The notes under the pieces: model-generated
The model's database searches: none
Seen by the model: only the letters and a program-made list of their open reading frames with translations
Told to the model about the DNA's origin: nothing
Position numbers and translations under genes: made by a program
In this document: positions 16,638 to 24,038 of the stretch, in pieces
How positions within the stretch are numbered: position 1 is the first letter of the stretch
Layout of the letters: every line of letters begins with the position of its first letter
Assembly: GCA_964472505.1 (NCBI GenBank)
Contig: CAYYQW010000025.1
Span: 1 to 45,348, forward strand
From: JAYEIA01 sp964472505
GTDB lineage: Bacteria > Bacteroidota > Bacteroidia > Bacteroidales > JAADGE01
Length of the DNA: 45,348 bases
Reading direction: 5' to 3'

Positions 16638-17432
16638 TTACTCAAAAACATATACATAGCGAATAAGTTTTTGCTTTTCATTGGTAGAAATATCGTAAAA
16701 GGTCTCTTTCTTCAACCAATTGCCATCATAAGTCAGGCTTTTTTTATATTCTCCTTCATAATGTTCAAAAATCAATCGGCTTTTGGCATCATATTTCCTA
16801 ATTATACGTGTCATGAGATCACCATTGGGTTTAAAAAAGACATTCAACACTTCGTTGCCCAAAGAATCTCTTTCTTCTATCCTAAAATCGGAAAACTTTT
16901 TTAGATTTTTCAAATAGATACTTCCTCTGAGTCTTCGTCCGGCACTGTCGAGAGCGGTTATTTCGGTTCGCCGGATGATGCCTTCCGAATCATATTCCGT
17001 CCACATTTGCCATTGTTTGGAATCTTCGAAAAACACCCATTCCTTTTTCGAAAGCAATTTACCGTTGGCATTAAAAACTTTTTTCACGTACAAACGTCCT
17101 TGCTCATCATATCGGTATTTGGTTTGGCTTAATAATAGCTTCCTGCGTGAATAGCGTTTAATGTCCGTCTGTTTACCCTTCTCATTATACCGATACAAAA
17201 AATAATCTCTTTTTCTGCGGTGTTTATTTACGAGTTGCTTTTTCACCATGAAAGTGTCAATATAGTATCGCAACTCAAGCAAATGCCCTTCTTTATTTGG
17301 CTGCCCAAACTCATAAATATGCTCATATACATAGCATTTGCCGGAGAAAGTTGAAGGCGCTTTTTCTTGTGAGCAATAACTCATAAAAATTGATGCACCG
17401 ATAATAAGAAACTGCTTTAAATACTTTCCCAT
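16638..17432 (-). CDS. Lipoprotein with YD/RHS-like repeats
   Basis: Predicted lipoprotein of 264 residues. The start at 17432 gives a lipoprotein signal (MGKYLKQFLIIGASIFMSYC); the frame runs 32 codons further upstream without a better start. The body is made of degenerate ~20-residue beta repeats with Y-x-x-x-G-(K/R)-x, for example YRYNEKGKQT, YRYDEQGRLY, YDSEGIIRR, FFKPNGDLM and YDAKSRLIFE. This is the pattern of YD or MORN-like repeats, which form open beta-sheets and often bind carbohydrate or protein at the cell surface. No enzymatic motif is visible. Divergent from the PagL-like gene (17606), with about 170 bases between. Confidence 0.8.
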   Translation of the reverse strand: MGKYLKQFLIIGASIFMSYCSQEKAPSTFSGKCYVYEHIYEFGQPNKEGHLLELRYYIDTFMVKKQLVNKHRRKRDYFLYRYNEKGKQTDIKRYSRRKLLLSQTKYRYDEQGRLYVKKVFNANGKLLSKKEWVFFEDSKQWQMWTEYDSEGIIRRTEITALDSAGRRLRGSIYLKNLKKFSDFRIEERDSLGNEVLNVFFKPNGDLMTRIIRKYDAKSRLIFEHYEGEYKKSLTYDGNWLKKETFYDISTNEKQKLIRYVYVFE

Positions 17433-17605
17433 AACAAATGAATTTGTATATAAAAATATCCCCGCAAACTTACACAAAAATTCAAAATATTTTGTATATT
17501 TTACCGATAAACCGGCATTAAGGAACATCAGCCGCTTTAAGACGATCGGTCGTTATTGTTTTCATAGCTAATAAGCATCACAGTCCTTTTACAAATACCA
17601 TTTGC

Positions 17606-18691
17606 ATGCGAATAATTATCACGATACTTTTTGTAATTTCATTGACGACGCTCGGTTACAGCCAAAAGCCTGTCGAAAACCCGCAATATTTAGCCGGCAA
17701 ACTGCAAAAAGGTTTCATTATTCCGCATTCGGCGGCTATTGAAGATATTTCATTTACTAATCCTTCGGGTATTATGTTCTCGTACGGAAAAATAATGCTG
17801 AGCGAAAAAGGCTATAAAACCATTAATCAGTTTTCCAAAACCGGACTTTCGCTTTATATCTATGATTATCAATATCCTGAAGTACTGGGGCATTCATTTA
17901 ATCTGAGTATTTACGGGGAACCGGTTTTCCGCTTTCATAAAGCACTTTACTTAAGTATAAAAGCCGGCTTGGGTGTAAGCTACCTCACGAAAGTTTATAA
18001 TGCCGAAAGCAATCCTGGAAATAAGTTTTTCTCAACAGCAATCAGCTTTATTCTTTTTGCTCAATTAAATATTAATTATAAACTCAACAAACAATGGCAT
18101 CTGAGCCTAAATGCCGCTTATCCGCATATATCAAACGGGGGCATTAAACAACCCAATAAAGGCATGAACTTTCCGGCTTTTGGTTTGGGTGCGGAGTACA
18201 TTTTATCTTCATACCGCCTGCCCGATTATTCAGCTCTGAAAACAGACAGTTTCAAATCGACATTTGCATACGAAGGCGAACTGTTTTTATGCGCGAAAAA
18301 TATAAACGAAAGCGAAAATTTTGAAGCAAAGCTGCTCTGGCTATACGGCATGCAGTTACGTGCAAGCAGACAAATATCTAAACTAAACAGCTTTAGCCTG
18401 GCCGCAGAGTGGATAGCAGACAATTACGATAAAGAACGTATTAAAAGAGCCGGGCTTGAGCTCAGTCACCACAAAGCAGCGCTTATGTTTGGCCATGAAT
18501 TATTATTCGGGCAATTTAGCTTTCGCCAACAATTTGCTTTTTATATATTTGCACCTTATGAAACAGATATTGCATATCAGCGTTATACCTTATCGTATGC
18601 CCTAAACAAACACTTGATGATATCCGTCTCTCTGAAAGCCAATAAACATGTAGCCGATATTTTCGATTTTAGAATAGGTTTTAGATATTAA
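17606..18691 (+). CDS. PagL-like acyloxyacyl hydrolase (lipid A 3-O-deacylase family)
   Basis: Outer-membrane beta-barrel of 361 residues with a signal peptide (1-19). The family's catalytic segment is HISNGGIKQPNKGMN at residues 174-188, aligning closely with Pseudomonas PagL HYSNAGLKQPNDGIE. The His (H174) and Ser (S176) are kept, while the position of the third catalytic residue, a Glu in PagL, is N188. Bacteroidota homologues I recall also often lack that Glu, so activity is uncertain. It is longer than PagL (about 170 residues); residues ~220-361 continue as alternating hydrophobic/aromatic strands ending DFRIGFRY, typical of a barrel C-terminus. The small lipoprotein follows after 21 bases. 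Confidence 0.82.
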   Translation: MRIIITILFVISLTTLGYSQKPVENPQYLAGKLQKGFIIPHSAAIEDISFTNPSGIMFSYGKIMLSEKGYKTINQFSKTGLSLYIYDYQYPEVLGHSFNLSIYGEPVFRFHKALYLSIKAGLGVSYLTKVYNAESNPGNKFFSTAISFILFAQLNINYKLNKQWHLSLNAAYPHISNGGIKQPNKGMNFPAFGLGAEYILSSYRLPDYSALKTDSFKSTFAYEGELFLCAKNINESENFEAKLLWLYGMQLRASRQISKLNSFSLAAEWIADNYDKERIKRAGLELSHHKAALMFGHELLFGQFSFRQQFAFYIFAPYETDIAYQRYTLSYALNKHLMISVSLKANKHVADIFDFRIGFRY

Positions 18692-18712
18692 ACATAAGTA
18701 AAATTAAAAACC

Positions 18713-19096
18713 ATGAAAACCGGAAAAAACACAATGCGTACTCTCCTATCGGCAGTTATGTTTTTATACTTGATAATCAGCTGTGAGCCACCACCCGATC
18801 CTTATGAAAATAAATTTAAAATTTATACGGTGAACATCCATAATGTATCCATTCCCGGCCCCGAGATTGTACTGATGACCGATGAAAATATGATTGCGAG
18901 AGATACGGTAAACTATGAAGGCTTTGCCGCCTTTTCCGAAGATATTCAGCAAATAAGCCAAGAAATAAAAGTAGAAATTACTGATATCGACGGTTATGAA
19001 AACAATGGAAAATTCCAAACCATGACTTACAAGCTCACAAAAGACCAAAAAGAATATACCTATATGCTGATTGAGGAACCGGAGGAGAATCAGTAA
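18713..19096 (+). CDS. Small lipoprotein, resembling radical SAM-associated putative lipoproteins
   Basis: Predicted lipoprotein of 127 residues; function unknown. The signal ends at LIISC followed by EPPPDPYENKF. The rest is a compact beta domain with an Asp/Gly-rich loop (ITDIDGYENNGKF) that resembles, from memory, the C-terminal half of Bacteroidota lipoproteins associated with radical SAM enzymes; no radical SAM gene is near, so that name would be misleading here. ATG 18734, seven codons in, is an equally good start. It lies 21 bases after the PagL-like gene and is probably co-transcribed with it. Confidence 0.72.
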   Translation: MKTGKNTMRTLLSAVMFLYLIISCEPPPDPYENKFKIYTVNIHNVSIPGPEIVLMTDENMIARDTVNYEGFAAFSEDIQQISQEIKVEITDIDGYENNGKFQTMTYKLTKDQKEYTYMLIEEPEENQ

Positions 19097-19217
19097 AAAT
19101 AATTAAAAAATTAGCTGCAAGCTGAATTTATGAAATATTAGTCACTAAAAATCATTCATTAAAGACAATTTTTATGTATTTTTGAATAAAATAATTTCAA
19201 AATAAAAATCAAACTTT

Positions 19218-19637
19218 ATGATTTACGCACTGGTATTAATATTTGTAAGTATTTTAAGTTCGCCGGCATTTTTGGTCTCTCGTCGCCCCGAAATGCAAAG
19301 ATACATTGATAAGATTGGGCCAATGCAAGGCTGGATAGGTGTTATAGCAGTTATTTACGGCCTTTGGCAAGTGCTGCAAACCATTTTTGATATTAACATT
19401 ATTGACGAACATACCATTTGGTGGTTTACGCGCCTGATAGGCACCTCACTCATTGTCATAAACGGATTCTTGCTGGGCTATGTGAAACTCAATAAACATA
19501 TTTTTTCCCGAACTCCGGAAACAAAAATAAAAGCCGATAATTTAATGCTCAGACTCAAACCTTTGGAGCGGTTTTTAGCTGTACTCGGTACTTTCTGGGG
19601 ACTTTGGATGCTTATTGCTTATATTTTCTTCTATTAA
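19218..19637 (+). CDS. Small four-helix integral membrane protein
   Basis: Integral membrane protein of 139 residues that I do not recognise. Hydrophobic segments at about 1-20, 38-58, 68-88 and 116-138 suggest four membrane helices, the first possibly an uncleaved signal anchor. Conserved-looking features are SRRPEMQ after helix 1, the Trp-rich helices (GWIGVIAVIYGLWQ; FWGLWMLIAYIFFY) and an internal near-repeat between helix 2 and helix 4, both of the form GxxGLW-type. A TATTTTTG box (19177-19184) lies 33 bases upstream but has only a weak -33 element. A bidirectional terminator follows. No function is proposed. Confidence 0.75.
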   Translation: MIYALVLIFVSILSSPAFLVSRRPEMQRYIDKIGPMQGWIGVIAVIYGLWQVLQTIFDINIIDEHTIWWFTRLIGTSLIVINGFLLGYVKLNKHIFSRTPETKIKADNLMLRLKPLERFLAVLGTFWGLWMLIAYIFFY

Positions 19638-19665
19638 GCCCAAATTGCAAACAAAAGATAAAAAA

Positions 19666-19698
19666 GCTGTACCCATCTCTAAACCGGTACAGTTTTTT
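19666..19698. terminator. Bidirectional terminator between convergent genes
   Basis: Arms CTGTACC (19666-19672) and GGTACAG (19685-19691) with a 12-base loop, an A-run before and a T-run (19692-19698) after. It sits between the stop of the membrane protein (19637) and the stop of the convergent FemX-like gene (19749), so it can serve both. Confidence 0.8.
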
Positions 19699-19748
19699 TG
19701 CTCAAAGCTCTACATAGAAGGCAATAGTAAGGTAAGCCATAACCACTC

Positions 19749-20876
19749 TTAACTCACATGATACGACTGATTATTGATTTCGGCGGCTTTGCAGATTTGA
19801 TAGCCTTCGGCATCGGCCACATAATCCCAACAGCCCATGCGGTGAAACAGTTTACCACCAAATCCCTTTTTGAAACGGTACAAGCCGTGCATGGGGTGTG
19901 ACGGATTGGCGTTTGGAGCAACACCAAACATATCATACTCTTTGCAACCGGCAGTGCGTGCTTCTTTAAGCGCTTGCCACTGTAGGGCATAAGTCGGCAT
20001 CAGGTTCCGCTTGCGCCCGGATGATGCTCCGAAAAGATAAGTTCCGCGCTCTTTGGATAAAACAAGAAACATGGCAGCCAAGTATTCTCCTTTATAATCG
20101 GCCATCAACAATTTTGTATGGGCGGAAGATTTTAAATCTTTAGTTTTAGCCGTCAGCACCGAGCGGAAATAACTGTCATCGTGCACTCGGATTCCGTTGC
20201 GCAGAGCCGTTTCTTTATAAAGCCGGAACCAAGTGTCAAGCATTTCCGAGCCGTAAGCTTTTACCCTTACGCCTTTTCGTTGCGATAAACGTATATTGTA
20301 TCGCGTTTTGGACTTCATGGCGGAAAGCAGGCTGTCTTCATCTTTTTCAAGATCCAAAAATACCGTACCGGAAGGCAATACATCGGTTCGGCTTTTAACC
20401 AGGTTCCAATGTTCGGTTTTAAAGTTTACGCGCATCTCTTGACTATGCTGTTCCGGCGGCCCTTCCCAATTCCCTTCCGAATCAAAGTAGTCGCTGTCTT
20501 TTACCCATTGGCTCTCCCAGGGTAAATCGAAGCGAATACCTACGCAATCTTCGGGAAGATAAGGCAGCAAAGCCTCGGAAAGCATTTCCAAAAATAATCC
20601 GTGATTTTCGTCTTCCGGCTCATCTTTTGGGCCATAGGGCACATAAGCCATACAATGCTTATTATCAAAATATTGCAACAGAACAACCAAATCATCGTTT
20701 GTAAAGCTATTGTCATCTGATAAAGAAGGCTTGATAATATCTTTGGAAACCTTATACTGAAAAGTAAGCGAGTGTATGCCCTGAGCATGTTTTACACGCG
20801 CCCAATAGCCGGTTTGCTGCACAATATTACTTTTGTTTACTTCATGATAATCCTTCGGTTCTACTTTGCAATACAT
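19749..20876 (-). CDS. FemX/FemAB-family aminoacyltransferase-like protein
   Basis: Cytoplasmic protein of 375 residues of the FemAB (tandem GNAT-fold) family. In Gram-positive bacteria this family adds amino acids from aminoacyl-tRNA to lipid II to make peptidoglycan bridges. Signs: the N-terminal QQTGYWARVKHAQG, SKTRYNIRLSQRKGV in the middle, the acyltransferase-like segment AAMFLVLSKERGTYLFGAS, and the C-terminal YDMFGVAP...LYRFKKGFGGKL, a family hallmark. Most Bacteroidota peptidoglycan has direct cross-links, so the real acceptor is unknown. Transcribed alone from a clear minus-strand promoter at 20897-20928. Family sure, substrate unknown. Confidence 0.88.
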   Translation of the reverse strand: MYCKVEPKDYHEVNKSNIVQQTGYWARVKHAQGIHSLTFQYKVSKDIIKPSLSDDNSFTNDDLVVLLQYFDNKHCMAYVPYGPKDEPEDENHGLFLEMLSEALLPYLPEDCVGIRFDLPWESQWVKDSDYFDSEGNWEGPPEQHSQEMRVNFKTEHWNLVKSRTDVLPSGTVFLDLEKDEDSLLSAMKSKTRYNIRLSQRKGVRVKAYGSEMLDTWFRLYKETALRNGIRVHDDSYFRSVLTAKTKDLKSSAHTKLLMADYKGEYLAAMFLVLSKERGTYLFGASSGRKRNLMPTYALQWQALKEARTAGCKEYDMFGVAPNANPSHPMHGLYRFKKGFGGKLFHRMGCWDYVADAEGYQICKAAEINNQSYHVS

Positions 20877-20896
20877 ATATTATCTTTAAAAAAGCG

Positions 20897-20928
20897 CAAA
20901 ACTAAAACATGATTTTGGGGAAATCAAA
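20897..20928 (-). promoter_or_regulatory. Promoter of the FemX-like gene
   Basis: Minus strand: TTTG (20928-20925), 20-base spacer, TAGTTTTG (20904-20897). It is an exact consensus match, with a leader of about 14-15 bases before the start codon at 20876. Confidence 0.7.
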
Positions 20929-21018
20929 TTTTCAGACAATTAATTTTATTGATTTTCAGTAAGATTACCCGATACAGTCAGTAATGTAATCGTTCGAGTC
21001 TTAAGCGCGCAACAGTTT

Positions 21019-21037
21019 CGCAGGGCGTTGCCCTGCG
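21019..21037. repeat. REP-like GC-rich palindromic hairpin
   Basis: Perfect 8-base inverted repeat CGCAGGGC-GTT-GCCCTGCG, much richer in G+C than its surroundings, followed by CTGATATTTTTCAGCC. It lies far from both flanking genes' ends and has no T-run directly after it. It resembles dispersed extragenic palindromes; only one copy is in the window. Confidence 0.45.
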
Positions 21038-21180
21038 CTGATATTTTTCAGCCTTTCAGACTAATAATCAACTCAATCTAACTCGGTAAAGCAGAAATAC
21101 GGACATCATTTTTAACTTTCGCTATAAATTGCGGATTTTTTTTAGCAAAAGCAGAAAAAACAGCCGAACAAAAACCCAAA

Positions 21181-21213
21181 TTCGTATATTGAATTAAGAA
21201 ATTCATACATTTG
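21181..21213 (+). promoter_or_regulatory. Promoter of the DUF5063 gene cluster
   Basis: TTCG (21181-21184, one base off), 21-base spacer, TACATTTG (21206-21213, exact). Start codon at 21230, so the leader is very short. Confidence 0.55.
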
Positions 21214-21229
21214 CAAAAAAATAAGAATT

Positions 21230-21868
21230 ATGACTACGCAAGATACAGATTTCAATCCAAATGATTTTATGTACAGCCCGCAGATGTTGGAGACAGTTAA
21301 AACTGCCAATGAATTTTGTTTATTGGTTGAACAGGCAAAGTCGGGCAATAAAAAGGACTTTATAGATGCAACGCTGAAAAAGCTCTCTTTGCTCTATGCA
21401 CAGCTTATGAATCTGGAAATACCGGAAGACCTGCCGGCAGGCGAAACACAAAAATTTGTTTCAGAAGCCGACTGGACCTATATCGAAGGACTTGTAAAAA
21501 GCAGTTTGGGCGGAGATAACCGGGTGGTAGAATTACGAGAACCGGAAAATCCCGGAGAAACCTCCGAAACAGAACTCTCGGAATGTTTTGCCGATATCTA
21601 CCAAACGTATAAAGATTTTATACTTTTATACGAATTAGCCTACGAAGAGGCTGCTAAAGCAAGTATCAGTGAGTTAAAACAACTTTTTAGCTTTCACACG
21701 GGACCGCGTATATTGTTATTAATGAGCGAATTGCATGACTTAACCTACGGCTCGCAAGAACTCAGCGATGATAATCTTCCGTCTTCCGAAACCGGAAAAA
21801 AGGGAACAAGCGGCAAGAGTTCCGACCGTTGGATTAACGAATTTTTTGACGAAGAGAAAAAAAGTTAA
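21230..21868 (+). CDS. DUF5063 family protein
   Basis: Cytoplasmic helical protein of 212 residues of the DUF5063 family, function unknown. The family pattern is visible in FCLLVEQAKSGNKKDFIDATLKKLSLLYAQL near the N-terminus, the acidic FVSEADWTYIEGLVKSSLG, and ECFADIYQTYKDFILLY...ELKQLFSFHTGPRILLLMSELHDLTYG in the second half. The last ~35 residues are a charged, Ser/Gly-rich tail. It is first in a row of three plus-strand genes with a tail-anchored HTH protein (67-base gap) and a class IV aminotransferase; only proximity links them. Confidence 0.82.
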   Translation: MTTQDTDFNPNDFMYSPQMLETVKTANEFCLLVEQAKSGNKKDFIDATLKKLSLLYAQLMNLEIPEDLPAGETQKFVSEADWTYIEGLVKSSLGGDNRVVELREPENPGETSETELSECFADIYQTYKDFILLYELAYEEAAKASISELKQLFSFHTGPRILLLMSELHDLTYGSQELSDDNLPSSETGKKGTSGKSSDRWINEFFDEEKKS

Positions 21869-21935
21869 GAAAAAATTACTTAGTAAGCGGTTTTTTTATT
21901 TAATTTGTACAGAAACCCCCTAAAATGAGTGTATC

Positions 21936-22484
21936 ATGTATTTAACCGTAAAAGAAGCCATAGATTTAAGCGGTAAAAGTCAAACGACCATACACCGCTT
22001 GTGCCAAAAGTTTGATGACAGCAAGTTCATAAAAAAAGAAGGCAATAAGTACTTGATAGACAAAGATTTTCTCATGCAAAAATACCCTACGGAAGACGAT
22101 ATGAATGATACAGACAATAATTACGAATCCAAAGACCTGATAAACTCCGACAAAGAACAGAACTTAATAAAAAGCCTGACGGAGAAAAACCTGCGCATCA
22201 CTGAACTTACGGTTGAAAACGAAGAATTACGCAAGCAGGCGGATAAACTTGAACAAGATCTCTTTGATTTACAACAAGAGCTGGCCGAAACAATGGATGC
22301 GAATATGGGCTTGGAAAAAGAAAAGCAAGCATTCACCGATATAGACCAAATGGCCGGTGATATAATAAGTCCGGAGCAGAACACTGACGAAAAAGAATTA
22401 ATTTTATACAGAACCATCACCATAACCGGTGCTCTGATGGTATTAATTGCATTTATTGCATTTATGTATTATTTTACAAAATAA
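21936..22484 (+). CDS. Tail-anchored protein with excisionase-like HTH and coiled coil
   Basis: 182-residue protein with an unusual layout: a MerR/excisionase-type DNA-binding domain at residues 1-52 (MYLTVKEAIDLSGKSQTTIHRLCQKF then KKEGNKYLIDKDFL, the helix-turn-helix plus wing), an acidic linker, a heptad-type coiled coil (about 75-125) and a single C-terminal membrane helix (about 159-180, ITGALMVLIAFIAFMYYF) with a two-residue tail. This would put a DNA- or protein-binding wHTH on the cytoplasmic face of the inner membrane. Excisionase-like folds can also bind protein, so DNA binding is inference. It lies between DUF5063 and the aminotransferase, which starts 17 bases later. Confidence 0.8.
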   Translation: MYLTVKEAIDLSGKSQTTIHRLCQKFDDSKFIKKEGNKYLIDKDFLMQKYPTEDDMNDTDNNYESKDLINSDKEQNLIKSLTEKNLRITELTVENEELRKQADKLEQDLFDLQQELAETMDANMGLEKEKQAFTDIDQMAGDIISPEQNTDEKELILYRTITITGALMVLIAFIAFMYYFTK

Positions 22485-22501
22485 GTAAGCAAAAAACAGG
22501 A

Positions 22502-23380
22502 ATGCTTCAAAACGAGAATTATCTTGTTCATAACGGCGTATTCTTAAAGCAGGGAAAATTTTCTGTGTCTTCGGATAATCGTGCATTTATTTACGGCGAC
22601 TCTTTATTCGAAACCATACTTGCCGTGAACGGAGAACTTCCTTTTTTTAAAGATCATTATGCACGTCTGATTGCCGGCATGAAAACACTAAAATATGAAG
22701 TACCGCCGGCTTTTACAATGCAATACCTAAAAGACCTGATTCTTAAATTACTCAGAAAAAATAAATTATTCAAAACAGCAAGAATTCGCCTCCAAGTCTA
22801 TCGGACAGCAGGCGGCTTCTATACCCCCAACAGCAATGCAGCGGAATACATAATTAATTGCCGGCAGGCAAAACCCAATCAAACGGAAATTAATACCGAG
22901 GGCTTAAACATAAAAACCTACACCGATATTCGAAAGCCTGCAAATGCATTATCGCCCTATAAAACAGGCAGTTCGCTGCTGTATGTGCTTGCATCGGAAT
23001 TCAAGAAACAATCCGGGGCAGATGAAGTGCTGCTGCTCAATACCGAAGGTCGTGTAGCAGAAAGTGCAGCATCCAATATTTTTGTTGTAAAAAAACATCA
23101 AATTTTCACACCCCCTCTCAGTGAAGGCTGTACCGACGGGGTAATGCGCAGAACAATTATGAACATCGCACAAGAAGAGAAAATTATGATACGGGAATTG
23201 CCTTTGCGCCTGCAAGACGTAATGCGCTCCGACGAAGTTTTTCTTACCAATGCCGTAAACGGTATTCGTTGGGTTGTGGCACTTGACCGAAAAAGGTATT
23301 ACAGTAAAATGTCAAAATATCTTTCAAAACAACTTAACGAGCGTTTGCCTAATTACTCTCAGGATTCACCGGAAAATTAG
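22502..23380 (+). CDS. Class IV aminotransferase (PabC/IlvE/DAAT superfamily)
   Basis: PLP enzyme of 292 residues, fold type IV. The GDSLFET motif is at 32-38 with RL 55-56 downstream, the PLP lysine is K154 in SPYKTGSSL, and the cofactor-phosphate segment EGRVAESAASNIFVV is present, with LSEGCTDGVMRRTI towards the end. The family includes aminodeoxychorismate lyase (PabC), branched-chain and D-amino-acid aminotransferases; the length and lack of the branched-chain signature make PabC-like the best guess, unproven. The 3' end overlaps the convergent YqgE gene by 32 bases. It follows the HTH gene by 17 bases and is probably in the same transcript. Confidence 0.9.
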   Translation: MLQNENYLVHNGVFLKQGKFSVSSDNRAFIYGDSLFETILAVNGELPFFKDHYARLIAGMKTLKYEVPPAFTMQYLKDLILKLLRKNKLFKTARIRLQVYRTAGGFYTPNSNAAEYIINCRQAKPNQTEINTEGLNIKTYTDIRKPANALSPYKTGSSLLYVLASEFKKQSGADEVLLLNTEGRVAESAASNIFVVKKHQIFTPPLSEGCTDGVMRRTIMNIAQEEKIMIRELPLRLQDVMRSDEVFLTNAVNGIRWVVALDRKRYYSKMSKYLSKQLNERLPNYSQDSPEN

Positions 23381-23936
23381 ACCAAATTCTGTAGCGTGCT
23401 TCAAGTTTTTGCAAGACAGTTCTCCAAATATTATCGGCATCAGCCATTACTTCTTCAACTTTCGTATCGGTTACCAACCAATAATCTTTCTTTATTTCTG
23501 AAGCTAATTGGCCTTTATCCCAACCGGAATAACCCACAAAAAACTTAATGTTGTTTTCATTCAGCAAACCGGACAAAGCCATATCTTTTAACTGTGCAAA
23601 GTTGCCTCCCCAAAAAAGATTGTCTTTCACCGCTACGCTGCCCTTAATTTTATCGCCCAAAGTATGGATATAATATAAGTTTTGGTTACCGACCGGCCCG
23701 CCAATATTTACATGGCTGTTGAAATTCTCAAAATAGCCGGTAATGTCTTTCAGCTGTTTTCCAAAAGGTTTATTCAAAATAAAGCCCACGCTTCCGGAGT
23801 CATTATGCTCTACAAGCAAAACAACCGAGCGCCTAAAAAAATAATCGGAGGAATAAGGCTCAGAAATCAATACCGAGCCCTTCTGAGGCGGTATTTTGTT
23901 ATATTCGAGTTTGAAAAAATTATCTTGTAAATCCAT
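23349..23936 (-). CDS. YqgE/AlgH family protein
   Basis: Cytoplasmic protein of 195 residues of the YqgE/AlgH family, conserved but without an agreed biochemical role. Family marks: KGSVLISEPYSSDYFFRRSVVLLVEHNDSGSVGFILNKP in the first third, INIGGPVG-like NIGGPVGNQNLYYIHT in the middle, FWGGNF, and FFVGYSGWDKGQLASEI towards the end. The length is typical. The 3' end overlaps the aminotransferase gene by 32 bases tail to tail, so there is no room for a terminator between them. Confidence 0.95.
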   Translation of the reverse strand: MDLQDNFFKLEYNKIPPQKGSVLISEPYSSDYFFRRSVVLLVEHNDSGSVGFILNKPFGKQLKDITGYFENFNSHVNIGGPVGNQNLYYIHTLGDKIKGSVAVKDNLFWGGNFAQLKDMALSGLLNENNIKFFVGYSGWDKGQLASEIKKDYWLVTDTKVEEVMADADNIWRTVLQKLEARYRIWSNFPVNPESN

Positions 23937-24007
23937 CTTTTTCTTTTATTCGTACAAAAATCGAGCAAAATTTTCGTTATTTACAGATAAAATACGGTCA
24001 ATATTCT

Positions 24008-24015
24008 TAGTTTTG
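24008..24015 (+). promoter_or_regulatory. Probable -7 box of the wza-wzc pair
   Basis: TAGTTTTG, an exact -7 match, 23 bases before the start codon at 24039. The best -33 candidate (TTTA, 23980-23983) gives a 24-base spacer, slightly long. Confidence 0.4.
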
Positions 24016-24038
24016 TAATTTCCAAAAATAATAACAGC

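Larger units (their letters stand above)
20877..21229. other. Intergenic region between femX-like and DUF5063 genes
   Basis: 353 bases without a credible gene. It holds the minus-strand FemX-like promoter, an isolated GC-rich perfect hairpin (21019-21037) and the plus-strand DUF5063 promoter at its right end. Nothing else is recognised. Confidence 0.7.

Noticed and set aside
17465..17472. TAAGTTTG on the minus strand as promoter of the YD-repeat lipoprotein
   Set aside because: The -7 box is exact, but no -33 element lies at 17-23 bases; the only CAAA is 10 bases away.
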